Source of the DNA: Gemmatimonadota bacterium
GTDB lineage: Bacteria; Gemmatimonadota; Gemmatimonadetes; Longimicrobiales; Longimicrobiaceae
NCBI GenBank assembly: GCA_028287185.1
Contig: JAQBQD010000085.1
Location: 1 to 46,589, forward strand
DNA length: 46,589 bases
Reading direction: 5' to 3'
Shown here: positions 19,631 to 27,873 of the stretch, one piece after another
Position numbering within the stretch: position 1 is the stretch's first letter
Layout of the letters: every line of letters starts with the position of its first letter
Notes under the pieces: generated by a model
What the model was told of the DNA's origin: nothing
What the model saw: only the letters and a program-made list of their open reading frames with translations
Databases searched by the model: none
Translations under genes and position numbers: made by a program

Positions 19631-21232
19631 TCAGTACGCCGCGTGCAGGTCCAGCACGATGCCCGGCAGCAGCGGCTCGCCGTCCGCGGAACCGTCGTCC
19701 ATCATCGCGAACGGCAGCGCCTCGGCCACGTCGCGGGGCAGCAGTCCGCGTCCGCGTCCGGCGATCTGTGCCGCGCGGCCGGCGTAGAACAGCGCCAGCG
19801 CGGCCGCCTCGCGCGGAGGTGCGCCCGCGGCCATCAGCGCGCCCGCGACGCCCCCCAGCACGTCGCCCATCCCGCCCGTCGCCACGCCCGCGTGGCCCGC
19901 GACGTTGACGAGCGTCGGCTGTCCGGCCTGCGCGACGAGCGAGACGCCGGCGCCTTTCAGCAGAACGGCGCACCGGAAGCGCTCCGCCGCCTGCTCCGCC
20001 GCTGCGAACGGGTCCGCGACCACGCCCTTCGTGTCGATCGACAGCAGCCGCGCCATCTCGCCGGGATGGGGCGTCAGCAGCAGCGGCCGGTGGATGGCAT
20101 CGCGCAGCCCCGGGTTCCGCGCGAGCAGCGTCACCGCGTCCGCGTCCAGCAGCAGCGGCGAGTCGCCGTGGCCGACGACCGCGCGCAGGAAGGCGAGATC
20201 CTCCCCCGACGTCCCCATCCCCGCCCCCGCGACCACCGCCTGCGAGTCGGCGAGCGCCTCCGCCGCGCCCCCGGCGGAGCGGTCGGCAAAGAGGGCTTCG
20301 GGCAGCGCCGTCTGCACGATCGCGCGGTTCTCCGCGTCGGACGACACACGCACCTTGCCCGCCCCCGCCCGCAGCGCACCCCAGCCGCAGAGCACCGCCG
20401 CGCCTGCCATCCCCGAGCGTCCGGCGACGACGGAGACGAGGCCGAGCGTGCCCTTGTGCGCGCCGGGGCTGACCGCCGGAAGGTGCGCACGCGCCCACGC
20501 CGGCGTGATCAGCCGCGCGGTGTCGGAACCCGCGTCGGCGGGATGGAACCCGATCTCCGCCGCGAGGATGCGGCCGGCGTGCTCGCGGCCCGGGAACAGG
20601 AGCAGCCCCCGCTTCGGAGCGCCGAACGTCACCGTCACCTCGGCTCGGACGGCGATGCCGGCGGCCGCGCCGGTGGTGAGGTCGATGCCGGACGGCCCGT
20701 CCAGCGCCACGATCGGGAGGCCCGCCGCGTTCATCGCCCCGATCACGCCGGCCGACGCTCCCCGCGGCGCGCCCGTGGAGCCGGTGCCCAGGACTCCATC
20801 CAGGATCACGCCTGCCCCGCGGAACGCATCCGCCGCGTCGTCCGCCGGCCTCACGTCCACCATCCATCCGTGCAGCAGCGCCGCGTCCGGCGGCGATGAT
20901 CCCGCCTGCACGGCCACGACCTCGCGCCCCCACGACGCAAGCACGCGCAGGGCGACCATCGCGTCGCCGCCGTTGTTGCCGCTGCCGGCCGCGGCGGCGA
21001 CCCGGCCGTGCGGATACAGCCGCTGCACCACGGCCGCGACGCCCCGCCCCGCCGTCTCCATCAGCACGCGCTGGGGGATGCCGCGGTCGCGGATCGCCGC
21101 GTCGTCCCACGCGCGCATCTGGTCCGCCGTGAGCACGGGAACGCCCGCGGCGGCGATGAAGCGCGCGGGGCGTCCACTGCGTGGCGAGGGGGCTGCGGGG
21201 CCAGGATGCCAGGTGGAAGGAAGGCCGGTCAT
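19631..21232 (-). CDS. nnr: Bifunctional NAD(P)HX epimerase/dehydratase
   Basis: A 533-residue two-domain repair enzyme. The N-terminal YjeF_N domain (about 30-235) has LTADQMRAWDDAAI, AGSGNNGGDAMVALR and VALDGPSGIDLTTG and epimerises S/R-NAD(P)HX; the C-terminal ribokinase-like domain (about 245-520) has GAHKGTLGLVSVVAGRSGM, LLLTPHPGEMARLL, AVLLKGAGVSLV and NVAGHAGVATGGMGDVLGGV with the catalytic Asp, and dehydrates NAD(P)HX using ATP or ADP. Start ATG 21232 is preferred: an in-frame GTG at 21301 would lie inside strong leader hairpins and add sequence unlike the family. Transcribed after the zinc-ribbon gene. Confidence 0.92.
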   Translation of the reverse strand: MTGLPSTWHPGPAAPSPRSGRPARFIAAAGVPVLTADQMRAWDDAAIRDRGIPQRVLMETAGRGVAAVVQRLYPHGRVAAAAGSGNNGGDAMVALRVLASWGREVVAVQAGSSPPDAALLHGWMVDVRPADDAADAFRGAGVILDGVLGTGSTGAPRGASAGVIGAMNAAGLPIVALDGPSGIDLTTGAAAGIAVRAEVTVTFGAPKRGLLLFPGREHAGRILAAEIGFHPADAGSDTARLITPAWARAHLPAVSPGAHKGTLGLVSVVAGRSGMAGAAVLCGWGALRAGAGKVRVSSDAENRAIVQTALPEALFADRSAGGAAEALADSQAVVAGAGMGTSGEDLAFLRAVVGHGDSPLLLDADAVTLLARNPGLRDAIHRPLLLTPHPGEMARLLSIDTKGVVADPFAAAEQAAERFRCAVLLKGAGVSLVAQAGQPTLVNVAGHAGVATGGMGDVLGGVAGALMAAGAPPREAAALALFYAGRAAQIAGRGRGLLPRDVAEALPFAMMDDGSADGEPLLPGIVLDLHAAY

Positions 21233-21272
21233 GACGGATGCGGTGGGGACGATGGGGCGCAGACGGACCGCG

Positions 21273-21325
21273 CCCACGGCACCGGGGGGCGCCGTGGGCA
21301 CGCGGGGCGGCGGACGGGGTCCGCC
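21273..21325 (-). other. Two hairpins in the leader between the zinc-ribbon gene and nnr
   Basis: GGCGGAC/GTCCGCC (21309-21325) and CCCACGGC/GCCGTGGG (21273-21298) are exact 7- and 8-bp stems in tandem, just after the zinc-ribbon stop and before nnr. There is no U-tract, so they may attenuate or protect rather than terminate. They argue against the upstream nnr start. Confidence 0.4.
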
Positions 21326-21337
21326 CGCCGCGGCCTG

Positions 21338-21535
21338 CTACTTGTAGCTCTGGCCGATGGTGCGCCCGAAGCTGATCTCGCCGTTGTCGATCCGGATGTT
21401 GAAGCCGCACTCGGGGTTGGTGCAGACCCAGGCCTTGTAGGTGATGGGGGCACCGTCACGGCCATAGTCCGAAAGCGGGAGAAGCACACCCGCACCACAT
21501 TTCATGCACGACGGAAACTGACGCTCGTCCGGCAT
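21338..21535 (-). CDS. Small zinc-ribbon protein of unknown function
   Basis: A 65-residue protein with two cysteine pairs: CMKCGAG near residue 10 and CTNPECG near residue 43, a typical zinc ribbon. The chain is otherwise hydrophilic with a few aromatic residues and no membrane segment. The amino-acid composition and the Cys spacing argue for a real gene. Function is unknown; small ribbons of this kind are often nucleic-acid or protein adaptors. It lies upstream of nnr on the same strand. No strong ribosome-binding site is seen before the ATG. Confidence 0.75.
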   Translation of the reverse strand: MPDERQFPSCMKCGAGVLLPLSDYGRDGAPITYKAWVCTNPECGFNIRIDNGEISFGRTIGQSYK

Positions 21536-21709
21536 CTCTCATCCCCTCCCCTCGTCAGTTCGTACCAGGCAGCGAACGATACGCTGGAGTCCGCGCACGG
21601 GGCGGACCGGCCGCAACGCCGCAAGGGGCGTTCCACGGCGGGCGGATGAGGTCTGAAAGGAAGGTTTGCGGCGGGTGAGGTGTGCCCTGAGCTGCGTCGG
21701 GCAGGGGTG

Positions 21710-22102
21710 CTAGAAGCGGATCTCGCGGGGCGTGCTCCAGGGGTAGTCGCGCTCGAACGCCGTGCCGAAGCAGAACACCTCGTCGAAGTCGCCCAGGGCG
21801 TCCTCGTCCTGCTTCACCAGCACCCCGCACTGCACCAGCGCGAACACGATCTCGCCGATGTCGCGCGTGCAGCGGATGCCCCAGAAGTCCAGCACGGCGC
21901 GCGCCATCAGCCCGTAGCGCTCCAGCGCCAGGTCGCGCGCCCCGGCCACCAGCTCGCACCCGGTGATGTGCCGTGCCTCGCCCAGGCGCGAGATGGTGAA
22001 CTGCAGCGCGGCCAGCACGAAGACGTACGCGGTATCGTGGTACGCCGGGTACTCCCTCCGCAGGCGGTCCATGATGGGATCCGCAAGAACGGCTCCGTCC
22101 AT
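21710..22102 (-). CDS. Minf_1886-family conserved protein of unknown function
   Basis: A 130-residue soluble protein that I recognise as the Minf_1886 family: YPAYHDTAYVFVLAALQFT near residue 20, RHITGCELVAGARDLALE and GLMARAVLDFWGI, ending in DFDEVFCFGTAFERDY. No catalytic motif is known to me. Start ATG 22102 has a good ribosome-binding site (AAGGAGAAG). A terminator for the upstream yigZ gene lies between the two, so it probably has its own promoter. In several phyla the family sits near translation or envelope genes, but I have no functional claim. Confidence 0.8.
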   Translation of the reverse strand: MDGAVLADPIMDRLRREYPAYHDTAYVFVLAALQFTISRLGEARHITGCELVAGARDLALERYGLMARAVLDFWGIRCTRDIGEIVFALVQCGVLVKQDEDALGDFDEVFCFGTAFERDYPWSTPREIRF

Positions 22103-22231
22103 CGTGCTTCTCCTTCGGTGCATCCGGGTCGCCGCGGTCGCCGGGGGGCGCCGCCGCCGGCGTGCGCCCGCCGCAAAGGCCGCGACGAATCCTGCGTCGA
22201 GGGCGCCCGTCGGGCGCCGGGAGTGGGGTCG

Positions 22232-22258
22232 AGAAAAAGGGGCCCGCCGCCGGGCCCG
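22232..22258 (-). terminator. Rho-independent terminator of the YigZ/IMPACT gene
   Basis: On the minus strand CGGGCCC/... GGGCCCG form a 7-bp stem with loop GCGG-like bases, followed by CTTTTTCTC. It begins about 18 bases after the yigZ stop and is the clearest U-tract terminator in this half of the window. Confidence 0.8.
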
Positions 22259-22275
22259 AGGTTGAATACCGCCGA

Positions 22276-22920
22276 TCAGCTGGTCTCGTTCCGATACAGC
22301 ACCGCCTCCCCCGTCCGCTCCGGCGCCAGCGCGCCCGAGGTGGCCTCCCGAAGCGCGTCGGCGAGCGCCGCTTCCGAGGCCGCCGGCACCGCGAACTCCA
22401 TCACGCCCCGCTCGCCCGCGCCGGCGTATCCATGCTCGATCTCGGCCGCTCCCGCGCGCTCCAGCGCCCGCATGGCGGCGGCCGTGTGCTCGTAGCCGTA
22501 GGTGATGCGCAGCCGCACGGCGGGCACCCCCACGCGCCGGGGCGCGGCCGCCAGCGCCAGCGCCGCCGCATCGCCGTACGCGCGCACCAGGCCGCCCACG
22601 CCCAGCTTCGTCCCCCCGAACCAGCGCGTGACGACGACGATGCAGTCCGTCACCCCCGCGCCGTCGATGGCCGCCAGGATCGGCGCCCCCGCGCTGCCCG
22701 ACGGCTCCCCCGCGTCGTTCGCGCGCCACAGGCCCCCGCGAAAGCGCCACGCCGAGCAGTGGTGCGACGCGTCGAAGTGCCGGCGCTGCACGGGCTCCAG
22801 CCGCGCCCGCGCCGCTTCCTCATCCTCCGCCGGCGCGGCGAGGGCCAGGAACGTGGAGCCCTTCACCCGCGTCTCCGCCTCCCCATCCCCCGCAAGCGTG
22901 ACGAACGGCTCGGTGCTCAA
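22276..22920 (-). CDS. yigZ: YigZ/IMPACT (UPF0029) family protein
   Basis: A 214-residue protein with the UPF0029 signature HFDASHHCSAWRF then NDAGEPSGSAGAPIL and VVVTRWFGGTKLGVGGLVRAY in the N-terminal domain, and a C-terminal DUF1949-like ferredoxin fold (from about 150). IMPACT binds GCN1 in eukaryotes; the bacterial protein has been linked to translation or peptidase activity without firm proof. I take TTG 22920 as start: GTGGAGCG lies just upstream and the resulting length (about 210) is usual, while the same frame runs open to 23088 with poorly conserved sequence. An ATG at 23016 is the alternative. Confidence 0.85.
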   Translation of the reverse strand: MSTEPFVTLAGDGEAETRVKGSTFLALAAPAEDEEAARARLEPVQRRHFDASHHCSAWRFRGGLWRANDAGEPSGSAGAPILAAIDGAGVTDCIVVVTRWFGGTKLGVGGLVRAYGDAAALALAAAPRRVGVPAVRLRITYGYEHTAAAMRALERAGAAEIEHGYAGAGERGVMEFAVPAASEAALADALREATSGALAPERTGEAVLYRNETS

Positions 22921-23223
22921 CGGCGCTCCACGGAACGGCGGGTCCACGTTTCGGTCGATGAAAGGCTCGTCACGCGGATCGGGAGAGTCGGTCGGGAGGG
23001 CGGCATGCGACACCATGGCGTCGGGACCGTCGGCGCGCAACTTCGCGGTGGACGGGTGTGCATCGGCCGATGCATGGCGATCGACCACCCGTCGATCGGG
23101 AGGCTCGTTGATGCGAGACTTTCTGGATCGGGGGACACCGACACGACCGCGCCCCGGCCGCTGGCGTGCGGCCGGGGCGCTGCGCCGCCGTCGATGGACG
23201 GCGGGGGATCGTCTACGGATGCC
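22921..23223. other. Spacer with tandem hairpins downstream of the S8 protease
   Basis: No gene is supported. Two perfect hairpins follow the protease stop on the minus strand: an 8-bp stem CCGCCGTC/GACGGCGG at 23185-23204 and a 13-bp stem GCGCCCCGGCCGC/GCGGCCGGGGCGC at 23149-23180. Neither has a U-tract. The stretch 23055-23110 is rich in CGATC/TCGA words. The left part overlaps the open extension of yigZ. Confidence 0.45.
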
Positions 23224-24897
23224 TCAGTGCGCCGCGCCGTGCGACATACGCTCGGCCATCTGCAGCGCCGCGTACACGTTCACGATGCCGCCGCTGGCCG
23301 ACAGCTCGCCGAATGGCCGCGGGTCCTTCACGCCGGGCACCACCACGGACTGCGTGGCGTGGCTGGCGGCCGAGGCCATGATGATCTGCTTCACCTGGGC
23401 CGCCGTCAGGTCCGGGTAGTAGGACATGAGCAGCGCCGCCACGCCGGTCACCACGGGCGCCGCCATGCTGGTGCCGCTGATGCGCTGGTAGTGGCCGTCG
23501 GGGAAGGTGGAGAGGATGTCCACGCCGGGCGCGAACACGTCCACCTGCTCCTTGCCGTAGTTGGAGAAGCCGGCCACGATGGAGTCGCCGCCCTTCCACG
23601 ACACCGCGCCCACCTCGATCCAGTTGCGCGCCGTGCCGCCACTCAGGAAGGTGCGGCTGGGGAAGTTGGGAAAGGTGTCCAGGCGCGCCCCATCGTTGCC
23701 GGCCGCGTGCACCATCAGCACGCCGTGCGCGTCCGCGTAGCGCACCGCCTCGTCCACCACCGCCTTCTGCGGCGAGTACGACTTGCCGAAGCTCATGTTG
23801 ATGACGTTGGCGCCGTGGTCCACGGCCCAGCGGATGCCGTTGGCCACGTCCTTGTCGCGCTCGTCGCCGTCCGGCACCACGCGCACGGCCATGATGCGCA
23901 CCGAGCTCGGCGTCACGCCGTCCATGCCCTGGCCGTTGCCGCGCACCGCGCCCACGATGCCCGCCACGTGCGTCCCGTGGTCGGCGGCCGGGCCCTTGTA
24001 GTCCCGGTTGCCGTAGCGCCGCTCGCTCAGGTCGGCGTAGTTGTCGCCCACGATGGGGCGCGGGTTGAAGTCGGGGTTCAGCCCGAACTGCAGCTGCGTC
24101 TCCACGCCCTTGCGCTCCTCCGCGATCTCGGCCGGCGTGAAGCCCTGCGCCGTCATGTTGAGATACACCTGCCGCGCCTGCGACACCGTGGGATCGAGCG
24201 TGGTGAGCGCCTTCACGCCCGCCACCGTCAGCGAGTCCGTGTGCAGCGTCGCGCGCAGCACCGTCACGATCTGGTTCACGCGCTGCTCGATGGGGCGGAT
24301 CTGCTGGAGCTGCGACTCGGCCTCGGCGCGCTTGGTCTGCACCTCGGCGCGGGCCTTCTTCCACGTGGCGTACTCCGCGCGCACGGCGGGCGTGGAGGCG
24401 GTGTCCGCATTGGGCACCTCGAAGCGCGCGCGGCCGGCCACGTAGACGCGGACCACCTCGTAGGTGTCCTGGTTCACGTCGCGGCCGTCGGCACCGCCGA
24501 TGAAGTTCCACCCGTGCACGTCGTCCACGTACCCGTCGCCGTCGTCGTCGCGGCCGTTGCCCGGGATCTCGCGGGCGTTGGTCCACGCCTTGGCGGCCAG
24601 GTCGGGGTGGTCCAGGTCCGACCCGCCGTCGATGACCGCCACCACCACGTTGCGGCGCGTGGGGCGGTTGGCCAGCAGCTCGCGGTACGCCTTCTCGGCG
24701 CTGATGCCGGGATAGTGGTCCGTCGCCTCGTCCAGCAGCCACCAGTTGGAGGGCGACGTGTCCGGGGGCACGAACGCGGCCGAGACCGCGACGGGCGTGG
24801 ACGACGGCGTGGGCGACGGCGCGGAGACGATCTGTGCCGCGGGGGCGCAGGCCCCCAGGAACACCGCGGCGGAGAGGAACGGACGGAGCGGCTTCAT
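23224..24897 (-). CDS. Subtilisin-like S8 serine protease with a long insertion, lipoprotein signal
   Basis: A 557-residue exported protease. MKPLRPFLSAAVFLGACAP is a lipobox-type signal (LGAC, residue 17). The triad is intact: Asp 90 in VVVAVIDGGSDLDHPDL, His near 307 in DHGTHVAGIVGA, Ser near 475 in ISGTSMAAPVVTGVAALL, with Asn in MVHAAGNDGA. The D-to-H distance is over 200 residues against about 30 in subtilisin; it holds a Ca-binding-like GNGRDDDGDGYVDD and a helical Lys/Arg/Glu-rich stretch (about 150-290) that looks coiled-coil. Similar insertions occur in S8 proteases of Bacteroidota. I use ATG 24897; an ATG at 24930 is in frame too. The pre-catalytic region 45-80 is conserved-looking and may be a short prosegment. 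Confidence 0.88.
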   Translation of the reverse strand: MKPLRPFLSAAVFLGACAPAAQIVSAPSPTPSSTPVAVSAAFVPPDTSPSNWWLLDEATDHYPGISAEKAYRELLANRPTRRNVVVAVIDGGSDLDHPDLAAKAWTNAREIPGNGRDDDGDGYVDDVHGWNFIGGADGRDVNQDTYEVVRVYVAGRARFEVPNADTASTPAVRAEYATWKKARAEVQTKRAEAESQLQQIRPIEQRVNQIVTVLRATLHTDSLTVAGVKALTTLDPTVSQARQVYLNMTAQGFTPAEIAEERKGVETQLQFGLNPDFNPRPIVGDNYADLSERRYGNRDYKGPAADHGTHVAGIVGAVRGNGQGMDGVTPSSVRIMAVRVVPDGDERDKDVANGIRWAVDHGANVINMSFGKSYSPQKAVVDEAVRYADAHGVLMVHAAGNDGARLDTFPNFPSRTFLSGGTARNWIEVGAVSWKGGDSIVAGFSNYGKEQVDVFAPGVDILSTFPDGHYQRISGTSMAAPVVTGVAALLMSYYPDLTAAQVKQIIMASAASHATQSVVVPGVKDPRPFGELSASGGIVNVYAALQMAERMSHGAAH

Positions 24898-25125
24898 GCG
24901 CAGTTCGGTCAGGGGAATCGGAGGCTGCATCCAGCACCCGCCGCGCGCCAGGGCGCCCGCGCGGGTGGTGCGCAGTGTACCCGCGAGCGCCGCGCCAGGG
25001 TCCGCGCGCCGCGAGAGGTCGCGGGCGAGATGCAGGGGCCGGGCCGAAGGGGAATGCGCCACTGCTCGGAACAGAAGAGAGCGCCCCCCACCTGGCCTTC
25101 AGGAATCGGGCGGCCGCCTCTGCAA

Positions 25126-25449
25126 TCAGCTCAGTCCCAGTTGCACCCGGAGTGCACGCGCGACGCCTTCCAGATCGTCCCGCGATACCGAGCCCGCCCT
25201 CCGGACCAGGCGCTCCTTGCTGGCGGTGGTGAGCTGGTCGGCCATGGCCTTACGCCGTTCTCCGTCGAAGCTGACGTACGCTTCGCTTGGATACAGGCGG
25301 TCGACGTTGCTGGTCAGCGGCACAACCTGCACGCGGTTCAGGTGCTGGTTCGACGCGTCATTGCTGACGATGATCGCCGGACGCTGCTTGCGGATCTCGC
25401 CGCCGACGGAAGGATCGAAGTCGACCCACCAGATCTCACCGCGCTTCAT
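25126..25449 (-). CDS. mazF: MazF/PemK-type endoribonuclease toxin
   Basis: A 107-residue PemK/MazF fold. [20 protein letters not shown] (first 20 residues) with the [13 protein letters not shown] motif, VVPLTSN, and the final [14 protein letters not shown] strand and helix are all present, including the catalytic Arg (KQRP) and a Thr in the VPLT segment. MazF cleaves mRNA at short sequence motifs. The ATG at 25449 lies 14 bases inside the antitoxin gene, so the two are coupled. All catalytic positions are intact. The S8 protease lies downstream and is not part of the unit. Confidence 0.9.
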   Translation of the reverse strand: MKRGEIWWVDFDPSVGGEIRKQRPAIIVSNDASNQHLNRVQVVPLTSNVDRLYPSEAYVSFDGERRKAMADQLTTASKERLVRRAGSVSRDDLEGVARALRVQLGLS

Positions 25450-25666
25450 CGGCCACGTCGGGGAGCAGGGCGTTGGACCACGCGGCGGCCTCGGCTTCGC
25501 GCTCCTCGTCCTCCGCCATCCGCGCGTACGCCGACGACAGATCGGCGGGAGTGACGTGAGGACGCACCAGGTCTTCGATGAACTGGCTGATACGACGCGG
25601 CCCGACGATCTCGTATAGCCCGTCGTAGACGGCCTCGTCCACCGTGATCGTAAGCTTTTTCTGCAC
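25436..25666 (-). CDS. mazE: Antitoxin of the MazF pair, ribbon-helix-helix-like
   Basis: A 76-residue protein: [20 protein letters not shown] at the N-terminus is a ribbon-helix-helix-like DNA-binding strand and helix, [14 protein letters not shown] the second helix, and an acidic C-terminal tail ([16 protein letters not shown]) would mask the toxin. The start is GTG 25666 with a strong ribosome-binding site (GAGGAGG); the in-frame ORF reaches 25759 but that part is the leader. Antitoxin-first order with 14-base overlap to mazF. Ribbon-helix-helix antitoxins bind their own promoter, and a palindrome lies 19 bases upstream. Confidence 0.85.
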   Translation of the reverse strand: MQKKLTITVDEAVYDGLYEIVGPRRISQFIEDLVRPHVTPADLSSAYARMAEDEEREAEAAAWSNALLPDVADEAR

Positions 25667-25684
25667 GGGTCCTCCTCGCGTGAG

Positions 25685-25709
25685 CTTGTACGTGGAATAT
25701 ACGTGCAAG
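25685..25709. promoter_or_regulatory. Palindromic operator candidate upstream of mazEF
   Basis: CTTGTACGT (25685-25693) and ACGTGCAAG (25701-25709) are an inverted repeat with one mismatch and a 7-base AT-rich spacer. It lies 19 bases upstream of the antitoxin start, where autoregulation by the ribbon-helix-helix antitoxin is expected. The spacer on the minus strand (ATATTCC) could also include the -10 box. Confidence 0.5.
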
Positions 25710-25765
25710 ACGTTCGCGTGAGAAGTCTCGTCTTGTCCACGAAGGAGGATCAGACACACCGCAGC

Positions 25766-25800
25766 GAAAGGCCCCGCCCTCCTCGCGGAAGACGGGGCCC
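25766..25800 (-). terminator. Terminator-like hairpin after the inositol-phosphate synthase gene
   Basis: On the minus strand GGCCCCGTC and a matching GGCGGGGCC (one mismatch) form a stem with a 12-base loop, followed by TTTCGCTG. It lies 35 bases after the ino1 stop and separates it from the mazEF promoter. Confidence 0.55.
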
Positions 25801-25834
25801 TCGGTCGTGCCTGGCGGTCGAGCAGCGGCGGCGA

Positions 25835-27181
25835 TCAGGTCGCGGCCAGCTCCTCGGCCTTCTCCAGGTAGTAGTCCATCCCCAGGTGCGTGATGGGCTC
25901 CTCGCCCATCAGCCAGCGCAACGTGTTCTTCAGCTTGGTCTGCTGGATGAACAGGTCGTGCTCCGGGTACACCTCGGGCGCGTGCATCGGGCTCTTCAGG
26001 TAGAACGAGAGCCACTCCTGGATGCCGTGCAGGTCGGCGCGCTGGGCCAGGTCCAGGAAGAGCGCCAGGTCCAGCACGATGGGCGCGGCCAGGATGCTGT
26101 CGCGGCAGAGGAAGTCCACCTTGATCTGCATCTTGTAGCCCAGCCAGCCCTTGATGTCGATGTTGTCCCAGCCTTCCTTCTCGTCCCCACGCGGCGGGTA
26201 GTAGTTGATCCGCACCTTGTGGAAGATGTTGCCGTACAGCTCGGGATAGACGCCGGGCTGCAGGATGTGCTCCAGCACGCCCAGCTTGCTCTCCTCCTTG
26301 GTCTTGAACGACTCGGGATCGTCCAGCACCTCGCCGTCCCGGTTGCCCAGGATGTTGGTGCTGTACCAGCCGTCCACGCCCAGCAGGCGGGCCTTGAACA
26401 TGGGGGCGAGCACCGTCTTGAGCAGCGTCTGGCCCGTCTTGAAGTCCTTGCCGGCCACCGGCACACGGTTCTTGGCGGCCAGCTCCAGCATGGCGCCGAA
26501 GTCCACCGACAGGTTCGGCGCGCCGTTGGCGTAGGCCACGCCCTCCATCAGGGCGGCGTACGCGTACAGCATGCTGGGGGCGATGGACTCGTCGTTGGCG
26601 TCCAGTGCCTTCTCGAAGGCCTCCAGGGTCTCGTGCGTGGGGCCGGGGCGGATGAACACCTCGGTCGATCCGCACCACACCATCACCAGGCGGTCGCACT
26701 GGTTGGCGGCCTTGAAGGTGCGGATGTCCTCGCGCAGGGCCTCGGCCCAGGCGCGCTTGCTGGTGCCGGGCTTCACGTTGGTGCCGTGCAGCTTCTTGAC
26801 GTAGCTGTTGTCGAACGCAGCCGGCATCGGCTTGATGGACTTCAGGAAGTCGGCGATGGGCTCGATGTGCTCCCACTTGTTGAGCACGCCGGCGTTCAGG
26901 GCCGACTGGTACGCGTCGTCCGCGATGGGGTCCCACGCGCCGAAGACGATGTCCTCCAGCTTGGCGATGGGCGCGAAGTCCTTGATGGCGGGGGCGCGGC
27001 CGTCCGAGCGCTTGCCCAGGCGGATGGTACCCATCTGGGTCATCGACCCGATCGGCGCGGCCAGGCCGCGGCGGGCGAGCTCCACGCCGGCGATCAGCGT
27101 GGTGGAGACGGCGCCCAGGCCGGGCAGGAGGATGCCGAGGCGCCCTTCCGCCGGGCGCGGCGCGTTGCGGTCGTTGCTCAT
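25835..27181 (-). CDS. ino1: myo-inositol-1-phosphate synthase
   Basis: A 448-residue NAD-dependent enzyme that turns glucose-6-phosphate into inositol-3-phosphate. GILLPGLGAVSTTLIAGVEL is the dinucleotide-binding glycine loop; AFGAWDPIADDAY-like sequence (VFGAWDPI), VPVAGKDFKTGQTLLKT with the catalytic Lys, WYSTNILGNRDGEVL and KVDFLCRDSILAAPIVLDL are family hallmarks. Length fits the bacterial/archaeal short type. ATG 27181 overlaps the stop of the upstream CDP-alcohol transferase (ATGA), so the two are co-translated. The pair makes the headgroup and transfers it to lipid. A terminator-like hairpin follows. Confidence 0.94.
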   Translation of the reverse strand: MSNDRNAPRPAEGRLGILLPGLGAVSTTLIAGVELARRGLAAPIGSMTQMGTIRLGKRSDGRAPAIKDFAPIAKLEDIVFGAWDPIADDAYQSALNAGVLNKWEHIEPIADFLKSIKPMPAAFDNSYVKKLHGTNVKPGTSKRAWAEALREDIRTFKAANQCDRLVMVWCGSTEVFIRPGPTHETLEAFEKALDANDESIAPSMLYAYAALMEGVAYANGAPNLSVDFGAMLELAAKNRVPVAGKDFKTGQTLLKTVLAPMFKARLLGVDGWYSTNILGNRDGEVLDDPESFKTKEESKLGVLEHILQPGVYPELYGNIFHKVRINYYPPRGDEKEGWDNIDIKGWLGYKMQIKVDFLCRDSILAAPIVLDLALFLDLAQRADLHGIQEWLSFYLKSPMHAPEVYPEHDLFIQQTKLKNTLRWLMGEEPITHLGMDYYLEKAEELAAT

Positions 27182-27858
27182 GACGTTGCCTCTGCCTCGT
27201 TGGTAGGCGTGGGTGTGAAATCTGCCGGCGGGCGGGCGACGCGCGTGTAGCGGTACACCCAGACGATCCGCTGGACCGCGGTCAGGTTGGTGAGCGCCGC
27301 CATGGCCACCAGCACCCAGGTCAGCACCACCCCGTGCCACTCGGTCCCCAGGATCCCCGCCACCCCGAGCAGGACCACGCGCTCGGGACGCTGCATCAGC
27401 CCGACCTTGCAGTCGATCCCCAGCGCCTCGGCACGGGCGCGGGTGTACGACACCATGAGGGAGCCGCCGAGCGCGAGCGCCACGACGTACACCATCCACG
27501 GCTCCCCCAGGTCGGGGTGGCCTCCGCCGTACAGCGAGAGGAGGCCGAGGAAGACCACGATCTCCGAGATGCGGTCCAACGTGGAGTCGTAGAACGACCC
27601 GAACTGCGAGGCGAGCCCCGTCCCGCGGGCCACGTACCCGTCCAGGACGTCGAACACGCCGCCGAGAAGGATGAGGACGCCGCCCCACCCCATGTGCCCG
27701 AAGAAGAAGCAGGCCCCCGCGCCCACCGTGACCAGGAACCCCAGGGTCGTGATCACGTTGGGATGCACCCGCCGCCGCACCAGCCCGTCCATCAGGGGCG
27801 TGATGCCGCGCAGGAACCCCGAGCGCAGCCAGGGGGGCAGAAGCGTGCTGGACCTCAT
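27178..27858 (-). CDS. CDP-alcohol phosphatidyltransferase, probable phosphatidylinositol-phosphate synthase
   Basis: A 226-residue membrane protein with about five helices. The CDP-alcohol motif is complete in DVLDGYVARGTGLASQFGSF followed by YDSTLDR: D-G-x2-A-R-x8-G-x3-D-x3-D. The downstream gene, overlapping by 4 bases, is inositol-3-phosphate synthase, so the acceptor is most likely inositol-3-phosphate, giving phosphatidylinositol phosphate (inference from operon). An N-terminal amphipathic segment precedes the first helix. PE/PG-type synthases share the motif, so acceptor identity is not fixed by sequence alone. ATG 27858; the YlbF-like gene ends 15 bases upstream. Confidence 0.88.
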   Translation of the reverse strand: MRSSTLLPPWLRSGFLRGITPLMDGLVRRRVHPNVITTLGFLVTVGAGACFFFGHMGWGGVLILLGGVFDVLDGYVARGTGLASQFGSFYDSTLDRISEIVVFLGLLSLYGGGHPDLGEPWMVYVVALALGGSLMVSYTRARAEALGIDCKVGLMQRPERVVLLGVAGILGTEWHGVVLTWVLVAMAALTNLTAVQRIVWVYRYTRVARPPADFTPTPTNEAEATS

Positions 27859-27873
27859 GGTGCCGCCTTCGCG

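Noticed and set aside
22921..23088. Open extension of the yigZ frame upstream of TTG 22920.
   Set aside because: The residues are poorly conserved-looking, the usual family length is reached from 22920, and GTGGAGCG sits before it. ATG 23016 remains a possibility.
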